Source: Herbidospora sakaeratensis (lineage in GTDB: Bacteria; Actinomycetota; Actinomycetes; Streptosporangiales; Streptosporangiaceae). Taken from it: a DNA stretch of 64,000 nucleotides. The notes beneath the pieces are model-generated. The model searched no databases. It worked only from the letters and a program-made list of their open reading frames with translations, and was not told the DNA's origin. Position 1 is the stretch's first letter. Each line of letters begins with the position of its first letter. The translations under genes were made by a program, and so were the position numbers. Of this stretch, positions 58,322 through 64,000 are shown piece after piece. Location of the stretch: contig NZ_BBXC01000024.1 of assembly GCF_001570525.1 (NCBI RefSeq), positions 27,784 through 91,783 of the forward strand, in the 5' to 3' direction.

Positions 58322-59248
58322 ATGTCAAAGCTCGCCTATCTGGGCCCCGAGGGCACCTTCTGTGAGGCCGCCCTTCGCCAACTGGCGCCCGAGGCCGAGC
58401 GCCTGCCGTGCGCCAACGTCAGGGCCGCGCTCGACGCGGTCCGCAACGGCGAGGCCGAGGGGGCCGTCGTGCCCCTCGAGAACTCGCTCGAAGGCGGCAT
58501 CGCCCAGACGCTCGACGAGCTCGCCTGGGGGCAGCCGCTGCTGATCGTGGCGGAACTGATGCTGCCGGTCGAGTTCTCCCTTCTGGTCCGTCCGGGCACC
58601 GAGATGCGGCAGATCAAGCGCATCTTCACCCACCCCGCCGCGCACACCCAGTGCCGTGACTTCATCGACCGGGAGATCCCGGGCGCCGTGGTCGTCCACG
58701 CCTCCTCGACCGCCGGCGCGGCCCAGGAGATCGCCAACCCCGAGTCCCCCTACGACGCCGCCATCGGGCCGGCCATCGCGGGCGAGATCTACGAACTGAC
58801 CGAGCTGGCCTCCGACATCGGCGACCGCAACGACACGGTGACCCGGTTCGTCCGGGTCGCGCCCCCCGGCACGCTGCCCGAGCCGACCGGCGCCGACCGT
58901 TCGTCGATGGTGGCTTTCCTGCGCGACGACCACGCGGGCGCGCTGCTGGAAATGCTCTCGGAGTTCTCGGTACGCGGCGTCAACCTGACCCGCATCGAGT
59001 CGCGTCCGACCGGTGACGGGATCGGCAGCTACTTCTTCCACTTCGACTGCGAGGGGCACATCGCCGAGGCGCGGGTCGGAGAGGCCATCTCGGGGCTCCA
59101 CCGCATTTCCGGCGATCTGCGCTTCCTCGGCAGCTATCCGCGGGCCGACAAGGTGCCGACGCAGGTCAAGCGCGGCACCGGCGACCCCGATTTCGCCGAG
59201 GCCGCCGGGTGGCTAAGCCGAATGCGGGCAGGCTCCGTGCAACGGTAG
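58322..59248 (+). CDS. pheA: Prephenate dehydratase
   Basis: A 308-residue enzyme converting prephenate to phenylpyruvate in phenylalanine biosynthesis. The dehydratase domain (about 1-190) has [27 protein letters not shown], and the ACT-preceding T-R-F motif DTVTRFV. The ACT domain (about 200-280) contains [24 protein letters not shown], the Phe-binding site (GALL and ESRP). There is no chorismate mutase domain, as usual in actinobacteria. TAACCT is 6 nt before the ATG and there is no SD, so the mRNA may be leaderless. The stop is 10 bp before serS. Confidence 0.96.
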   Translation: MSKLAYLGPEGTFCEAALRQLAPEAERLPCANVRAALDAVRNGEAEGAVVPLENSLEGGIAQTLDELAWGQPLLIVAELMLPVEFSLLVRPGTEMRQIKRIFTHPAAHTQCRDFIDREIPGAVVVHASSTAGAAQEIANPESPYDAAIGPAIAGEIYELTELASDIGDRNDTVTRFVRVAPPGTLPEPTGADRSSMVAFLRDDHAGALLEMLSEFSVRGVNLTRIESRPTGDGIGSYFFHFDCEGHIAEARVGEAISGLHRISGDLRFLGSYPRADKVPTQVKRGTGDPDFAEAAGWLSRMRAGSVQR

Positions 59249-59258
59249 CGTTTGCCTT

Positions 59259-60521
59259 GTGATTGACCTGCGAACCCTACGCGAAGATCCCGACCGGCTG
59301 CGCGACTCGCAGCGCGCCCGCGGGGAGGACGACACCGTCGTCGACACGCTGCTCTCCCTCGACGGGCGCCGTCGCAGTGCGCTGGGCTCCTTCGAGTCCC
59401 TGCGCGCCGAGCAGAAGAACGTGGGCAAGTCGGTCTCCAAGGCGTCCGGCGACGAGCGGCAGGCGCTGCTCGACCGGGCGAAGGATCTCGCGGCGCAGGT
59501 GAAGGCGGCCGAGGCGGAGGCCGAGCAGCTCGGCGCCGAGCTCGAGGCCATGTCGATGTCGGTGCCCAACATCGTCGACCCGGCCGCGCCCCACGGCGGT
59601 GAGGACGACTACGTCGTCCTCGACCACGTAGGGGCCCCCAGGGAGTTCGACTTCACCCCGCGCGACCACCTTGAGCTGGGCGAACTGCTCGGCGCGATCG
59701 ACATGGAGCGGGGCGCGAAGGTCTCGGGCTCGCGCTTCTTCTTCCTGCGCGGCGCCGGGGCCCGGCTCCAGCTCGGGCTGCTCAACATGGCCATGCAGCA
59801 GGCCGTCGAGGCCGGCTTCGTGCCGATGATCACGCCGGTGCTGGTCAAGCCCGAGTCGATGCAGGGCACCGGCTTCACGATCGCCCACGACAGCGAGATC
59901 TACCGGCTGCCCGAAGACGACCTCTACCTGGTCGGCACCTCCGAGGTGCCGCTGGCGGCCTACCACGCCGACGAGATCCTCGACGGCTCGCAGCTGCCCT
60001 ACCGCTACGCGGGCTGGTCGTCGTGCTTCCGCCGGGAGGCCGGGTCGTACGGGAAGGACACCCGCGGCATCATCCGGGTGCACCAGTTCGACAAGGTCGA
60101 GATGTTCTCCTACTGCAAGCCGGAGGATTCGGCCGAGGAGCACCAGCGGCTGCTCGCGTGGGAGAAGCAGATGCTCGACAAGTGCGAGCTGCCCTACCGC
60201 GTCATCGACACCGCCGCCGGCGACCTCGGCATGTCGGCCGCCCGCAAGTTCGACTGCGAAGGCTGGATCCCCAGCCAGGGGCGTTACCGCGAACTCACCT
60301 CGACGTCGAACTGCACCGAGTTCCAGGCCCGCCGCCTCAAGGTGCGTTTCCGCGACGAAGACGGCAAGCCCCGCGTGGTGGCCACGCTGAACGGCACACT
60401 CGCGACCACCAGATGGATTGTGGCGATTCTCGAGAACCACCAGCAGGCCGACGGTTCGGTCGTGGTTCCCAAGGCGCTGCGGCCCTTTGTGGGGCTCGAC
60501 GTTCTCGAACCCGTCAAATAA
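59259..60521 (+). CDS. serS: Seryl-tRNA synthetase
   Basis: A 420-residue class II synthetase charging tRNA-Ser. The N-terminal coiled-coil arm (about 1-105) is followed by the catalytic domain with motif 2 ([29 protein letters not shown]) and motif 3 ([18 protein letters not shown]). The GTG at 59259 has no SD; TAGCGT (59246-59251), which includes the stop codon of pheA, lies 7 nt upstream, suggesting its own leaderless promoter. A strong bidirectional terminator follows. Confidence 0.96.
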   Translation: MIDLRTLREDPDRLRDSQRARGEDDTVVDTLLSLDGRRRSALGSFESLRAEQKNVGKSVSKASGDERQALLDRAKDLAAQVKAAEAEAEQLGAELEAMSMSVPNIVDPAAPHGGEDDYVVLDHVGAPREFDFTPRDHLELGELLGAIDMERGAKVSGSRFFFLRGAGARLQLGLLNMAMQQAVEAGFVPMITPVLVKPESMQGTGFTIAHDSEIYRLPEDDLYLVGTSEVPLAAYHADEILDGSQLPYRYAGWSSCFRREAGSYGKDTRGIIRVHQFDKVEMFSYCKPEDSAEEHQRLLAWEKQMLDKCELPYRVIDTAAGDLGMSAARKFDCEGWIPSQGRYRELTSTSNCTEFQARRLKVRFRDEDGKPRVVATLNGTLATTRWIVAILENHQQADGSVVVPKALRPFVGLDVLEPVK

Positions 60522-60526
60522 CACGA

Positions 60527-60566
60527 CGAAGGCCGGGGTTCTTCTTTCGAAGAGCCCCGGCCTTCG
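60527..60566. terminator. Bidirectional intrinsic terminator between serS and the cold-shock gene
   Basis: A 17-bp stem (60527-60543 with 60550-60566, one G-U pair) with a 6-nt loop sits between the two convergent stop codons. Confidence 0.9.
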
Positions 60567-60580
60567 CCGTTGTCAGTGGT

Positions 60581-60784
60581 CTAGAGGGCGCGGACCTGCG
60601 AGGCCTGCGGACCCTTCGGGCCCTCGGTGACCTCGAACTCCACCCGCTGGCCGTCTTCCAGGTTCCGGTAACCGGAGCCGGTGATGGCCGAGAAGTGCAC
60701 GAACACGTCCGGCGCGCCGCCGTCCGGGGCGATGAAGCCGAAGCCCTTTTCAGCGTTGAACCACTTGACGGTTCCCTGAGCCAT
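60581..60784 (-). CDS. Cold-shock domain protein
   Basis: A 67-residue CspA-type nucleic acid-binding protein with both RNP motifs: KGFGFIAP (RNP1) and DVFVHFSAI (RNP2). ATG 60784 follows AGGGAGAG by 6 nt. The 240-bp divergent gap to the HAD gene should contain a long 5' leader, usual for csp genes, with ACACAC/GTGTGT able to form a hairpin near 60818-60842. It acts as an RNA chaperone and may be constitutive. Confidence 0.95.
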   Translation of the reverse strand: MAQGTVKWFNAEKGFGFIAPDGGAPDVFVHFSAITGSGYRNLEDGQRVEFEVTEGPKGPQASQVRAL

Positions 60785-61023
60785 TAACGCTCTCCCTAAG
60801 GAAGTGAATCTTGGGGCACACACCTCGTGAGCCCCGGTGTGTCGCACAGCTCCCCGGGTGGCTCATAACAGTCAAGCTGGTTTTCGCTACGGGAACAGCT
60901 AATACAACGCGTTCACATCTAACACTATGTCGGCCCCCCGGTGTTCCAAGTCCGGGGGAGAATTCTTGTCCTGAGATCCCCCTGACCGGGGCGTCTCGCT
61001 GACAGGGCAAACTGGGAGCTGTT

Positions 61024-61818
61024 ATGGCCCCACCGCGCCTCGTCGCCACCGACCTCGACGGCACCGCTCTGCGTTCCGACGGCACCATCTCGGCCCGCAC
61101 CGCCGCCGCATTCGCCTCCGTCGAGGACTCCGGGGCGACCCTGGTCTTCGTCACCGCCCGCCCGCCCCGCTGGATGACGAGCGTCTCCCACGTCGTCAAC
61201 CACCGGGGGCTGGCCATCTGCGCCAACGGCGCACTCCTCTACGACCTCCACACCGAGTCGATCGCCGACGCCCACCTGATGCCGTCAGAGGTGGTGACCG
61301 AAACCGTCGCCCTGCTGCGCGCCGCCGTGCCTTCGCTGGCCTTTTCTGTCGAGTACGAAGACGGCTACGCCTACGAGAGCGACTTTCCCCTGGGCGGCTG
61401 GGATCTGCGCTTCGGCGACGGCCGGCCGCCCGTTTCCTCGGTGCTCGGGCGTTCGTGCGCGAAGCTGCTCGCCTATCACCACACGATGGACGCCGACGAT
61501 CTCTACGAGCAGGTCGTGGCGTTGGTGGGGGGCCTGGTCACGCCCACACATTCGAGCGGGCGCGCGTTGATCGAGATGAGCGCGCTGGGGGTGACCAAGG
61601 CGACCGCGCTGGCCCGGTTCGCCGAACGCAACGGGATCGCGCCCGCCGAGGCGGTCGCGTTCGGCGACATGCCGAACGACCTGCCGATGCTGGGGTGGGC
61701 GGGGACGTCGTTCGGGGTGGCCAACGCCCATCCCGACGTGCTGGCGGCGGTCGACCAGGTGACGGCGGCCAACGACGACGACGGGGTGGCACTGGTTCTG
61801 GAGCGGCTGTACGGGTGA
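61024..61818 (+). CDS. HAD-superfamily hydrolase, Cof subfamily
   Basis: A 264-residue phosphatase. Motif I is ATDLDGTALRSDG (nucleophile Asp), motif II is in FVTARPPRW, motif III contains the KATALARF lysine, and motif IV is VAFGDMPNDLPML. The cap domain (about 85-185) is of the Cof type. Typical substrates are sugar phosphates, FMN or pyridoxal phosphate; the exact one is unknown. GGGAGC precedes the ATG. Confidence 0.9.
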   Translation: MAPPRLVATDLDGTALRSDGTISARTAAAFASVEDSGATLVFVTARPPRWMTSVSHVVNHRGLAICANGALLYDLHTESIADAHLMPSEVVTETVALLRAAVPSLAFSVEYEDGYAYESDFPLGGWDLRFGDGRPPVSSVLGRSCAKLLAYHHTMDADDLYEQVVALVGGLVTPTHSSGRALIEMSALGVTKATALARFAERNGIAPAEAVAFGDMPNDLPMLGWAGTSFGVANAHPDVLAAVDQVTAANDDDGVALVLERLYG

Positions 61819-61875
61819 ACGGATCGTGTTCGGGCCGGGTGCCTTGAGGGTCGCCCAGCCCGTACACGAAGAGGC

Positions 61876-62385
61876 CTAAAGGTAAGGACCCGAGGCGCCG
61901 CGGTGGCCGGGGTCGTCCTGGCCGCCCTGGGAGAAGCCGCCCGGGAGGGCGCGGCGCATCTGCTCCAGCTGGGCGCGGGCCGCCATCTGCTGGGCGAACA
62001 GGGTGGTCTGGATGCCGTGGAAGAGGCCTTCGAGCCAGCCGACCAGCTGGGCGTGGGCCACACGGAGCTCGGCCTCGCTGGGCGGGGAGCCGTTGGTGTC
62101 GGTGAACGGGAGCGAGAGGCGCTCGAGTTCGTCGACGAGCTCGGGGGCCAGGCCGTCTTCGAGCTCCTTGATCGAGCTCTGGTGGATCTCCATGAGACGC
62201 TTGCGGCTCGCCTCGTCGAGGGGGGCCGCGCGGACCTCTTCGAGAAGCTGGCGGATCATGCTGCCGATCCGCATCACCTTCGCGGGCTGTTCCACCAGGT
62301 CGGCGACCGACCGCTCCTCGCCGTCCGGGGCCTCTTCGCCTGCCGGAAGAACCACGATGTGTGGAGTGCTCTCGTCAGCGTTCAT
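61876..62385 (-). CDS. bpa: Bacterial proteasome activator Bpa/PafE
   Basis: A 169-residue protein with a central four-helix region (VMRIGSMIRQLLEEVR, RKRLMEIHQSSIKELEDGLAPELVDELERL, AHAQLVGWLEGLFHGIQTTLFAQQMAA) and a C-terminal GPYL tail. It closely resembles Bpa, whose terminal GQYL opens the 20S proteasome gate independently of ATP. TAGGTT (complement of 62393-62398) lies 7 nt before the ATG inside the last codons of the upstream gene, so a leaderless transcript is likely. Proteasome genes are not in the window. Confidence 0.92.
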   Translation of the reverse strand: MNADESTPHIVVLPAGEEAPDGEERSVADLVEQPAKVMRIGSMIRQLLEEVRAAPLDEASRKRLMEIHQSSIKELEDGLAPELVDELERLSLPFTDTNGSPPSEAELRVAHAQLVGWLEGLFHGIQTTLFAQQMAARAQLEQMRRALPGGFSQGGQDDPGHRGASGPYL

Positions 62386-62390
62386 GTCTC

Positions 62391-63350
62391 TCAACCTACT
62401 AGCAGGATCTTGCCGATGTGGTCGCCGGCTTCGAGCATGCGGTGGGCCTCCGCAGCGTGTTCCATCGGTATCTGAGCGTGGACGACCGGCGTGATCGCAC
62501 CCGCGCTGACCAGCGGCCACACGCTGTCGGCCACGCCCCGGCAGATCGCGCCCTTCTCGTCGGGGGTGCGGCTGCGCAGGGCCGTGGCCATCACGGTCGC
62601 GCGCTTCTGCAGCAGGGCGGCGATGTCGAGCTCGCCCCTCGTGCCGCCCTGCATCCCGATGATGGCCAGCCGCCCGCCTTTGGCCAGGACCGCGACGTTG
62701 GGCTTCAGGTACTTGGCGCCCATGATGTCGAGGATGACGTCGGGGCGGTCGTCCTTGAGTACTTGGGAGAAATCTTCTTCTCGGTAGTTGATTCCTCTAT
62801 CCGCGCCGAGCGCCAGGCATCGTTCGAGTTTCGCGTCCGAACCCGCCGTGACGATCACCCGCGACCCGAACGCCTTGCCGAGCTGGATGGCCATCGTCCC
62901 GATGCCGCTGGCGCCGCCGTGGACGAGCAGGGTCTCGCCCTTGCGCAGGCGCGCGGCCATGAAGACATTGGACCAGACCGTGCACGCCACCTCGGGCAGT
63001 GCGGCCGACTCGGCCAGGGAGGTGGGGGCGGGCATCACCTGCTGCCACGGAACTGCCACCTTTTCGGCATATCCGCCGCCGGCCAGCAGGGCCGTGACTT
63101 CGTCACCGACAGTGAGAGTGTCGACACCCTCGCCGACTTCAGTGATCACCCCAGAACATTCCAACCCGGGAATTTCAGACGCGCCGGGCGGAGGCGAGTA
63201 GAGTCCTTGCCGCTGCAGGAGGTCGGCCCGATTCACGGCCGACGCCGTGATCTCAATCACCACCTCACCTCGGGCGGGGACGGGATCCGGCACCTCGCGC
63301 CACTCCAGGACCTCCGGTCCGCCGGGGCTTGAAATCACGATCGCACGCAT
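62391..63350 (-). CDS. Zinc-independent NAD(P)H:quinone oxidoreductase (MDR, PIG3-like)
   Basis: A 319-residue medium-chain reductase. The N-terminal half has VNRADLLQRQGLYSPPPGASEIPGLECSG, and the nucleotide-binding site is LLVHGGASGIGTMAIQLGKAFGSRV; no catalytic zinc cysteines are visible. This is the PIG3/QorA subgroup of NADPH quinone oxidoreductases. TACTTT (complement of 63358-63363) is 7 nt before the ATG, so a leaderless mRNA is likely. Its stop is 5 bp from the bpa start. Confidence 0.92.
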   Translation of the reverse strand: MRAIVISSPGGPEVLEWREVPDPVPARGEVVIEITASAVNRADLLQRQGLYSPPPGASEIPGLECSGVITEVGEGVDTLTVGDEVTALLAGGGYAEKVAVPWQQVMPAPTSLAESAALPEVACTVWSNVFMAARLRKGETLLVHGGASGIGTMAIQLGKAFGSRVIVTAGSDAKLERCLALGADRGINYREEDFSQVLKDDRPDVILDIMGAKYLKPNVAVLAKGGRLAIIGMQGGTRGELDIAALLQKRATVMATALRSRTPDEKGAICRGVADSVWPLVSAGAITPVVHAQIPMEHAAEAHRMLEAGDHIGKILLVG

Positions 63351-63465
63351 GTGACCTAAAGTAACCGAGCAGCCAACTCGACGGTTGGCCGCGTTCGCCT
63401 GTATACGGGGCGCTAATCTGCAATGTGTTTGCTGCCCCTTTAGCCCATCCCGAGGGGGAAACACG

Positions 63466-64000
63466 GTGGCACGACACGATCGTGAGGATCCCCACTCGCT
63501 CGAAGACCAGCTGGCCTGGCTCGACGCGATCAAGGAGATGCCCGACGAGGTCGACATCGCGGTGTCCGCGGTGACGGCGTCGTCGCTGGCTGCGTCCCAG
63601 CAGCCGGCGCCGCCGACCGACGAGGTGCCTTCGCCATACCCGAAGGACCCATGGCGTTCGGTGCCGGCCGAGCCGGCCCCGTTCCGCGCGGTCGCCGCGG
63701 TCGACGAGCCGCCCGCGCCCGACAACGGGGTCGAGACGCTCGACCCGCTGCCGTTCGGGACCGGACGAGGGGCGTTCGGGGACTCTCCGATCGACACCGA
63801 CTCCTACAACGTCGGAGCATTCGGCGAACGGCCACCGGCCGAGCCCGACCTCTCCGACGAGCCGGTACGCGGCTGGCTGGAGCCGGCCGTGCCGGTGTCC
63901 GACGAGCCCCGCCCCGACGCGGAGACGGGCCGGTTCTCGCCCGAGACCGTGTCCGATCTGGCGAGCTACGCGCGCAACGACACCGACCCGGGGACCTTCG
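63466..64000 (+). CDS. Acidic Pro-rich protein, N-terminal part (continues beyond window)
   Basis: The frame from GTG 63466 (GAGGGGG 8 nt upstream) is open to the window end, 178 residues. It begins with LEDQLAWLDAIKEMPDEVDIAVS, then becomes acidic and Pro/Ala/Glu-rich with recurring DEP, PAEP and PFG units and no membrane segment. Such extensions precede the ATPase domain of some actinobacterial MinD/ParA-like proteins and other proteins with disordered leaders. Without the C-terminal part I make no assignment. Confidence 0.7.
   Translation, partial: MARHDREDPHSLEDQLAWLDAIKEMPDEVDIAVSAVTASSLAASQQPAPPTDEVPSPYPKDPWRSVPAEPAPFRAVAAVDEPPAPDNGVETLDPLPFGTGRGAFGDSPIDTDSYNVGAFGERPPAEPDLSDEPVRGWLEPAVPVSDEPRPDAETGRFSPETVSDLASYARNDTDPGTF

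Overview
The window is a chromosomal segment of a high-GC, GTG-rich actinomycete. The layout (fhaA-fhaB-pstP-rodA-pbpA-pknA-pknB next to tRNA-Leu, crgA, a class E sortase and a pabA-type gene), the WD40 protein, the SigE-family sigma factors and the Bpa proteasome activator suggest a Streptosporangiaceae-like organism. That placement is inference. I see no insertion sequence, prophage, CRISPR array or rRNA; it is core chromosome with lineage-specific genes.

0.0-9.3 kb: the end of a WD40 protein, a secreted lamin-tail/EEP nuclease, an ECF-like sigma factor with a membrane partner, a metallo-beta-lactamase-fold protein, and then nrdAB (class Ia ribonucleotide reductase). nrdAB is preceded by two NrdR-type boxes 31 bp apart and by a cobalamin riboswitch whose expression platform can sequester the ribosome binding site.

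9.3-14.1 kb: a hypoxia/dormancy-type block. It holds a reduced ADP-forming acyl-CoA ligase-like gene, devS, a flavin-binding PNPOx gene, devR, a SnoaL-like gene and a tspO-like gene. Three sites resembling the DevR/DosR box (core GGACCWAAG) lie in its intergenic gaps.

14.1-23 kb: a secreted esterase with CBM2, a DUF72 protein, a second sigma factor/membrane partner pair, a GlxA-type regulator, an AI-2E-type transporter, a cyclophilin, a rhomboid protease and crgA. 23-33.4 kb: sortase, a 51-residue membrane protein, a pabA-like glutamine amidotransferase and the conserved Ser/Thr kinase/cell-shape operon on the minus strand, whose internal junctions mostly overlap by 4 bp.

33.4-46.4 kb: tRNA-Leu(CAG), a hairpin-rich non-coding stretch with two mutually exclusive stems, two CNNM/CBS proteins, an LCP ligase, GPP34, an Fpg/Nei glycosylase, rhodanese, an NlpC/P60 hydrolase, a secreted ThuA protein, a TPP riboswitch controlling cytX, and a DUF4239/proline-rich membrane pair. 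46.4-52.3 kb: ogt, a soluble PAS-GAF-PAS histidine kinase, an RsbW-type ATPase, a second YidC, small membrane proteins, a response regulator with a shortened receiver, and a STAS protein. These look like parts of a phosphorylation/partner-switching network.

52.3-64 kb: a glycosyltransferase group (GT2, MptB-like, GT87) around a large membrane phosphatase-like protein, then DUF4446, pheA, serS, a cold-shock protein, a HAD phosphatase, bpa, a quinone oxidoreductase and the start of an unknown acidic protein. A recurring feature is a TANNNT hexamer 5-8 nt before start codons that lack a Shine-Dalgarno sequence, which suggests many leaderless mRNAs.
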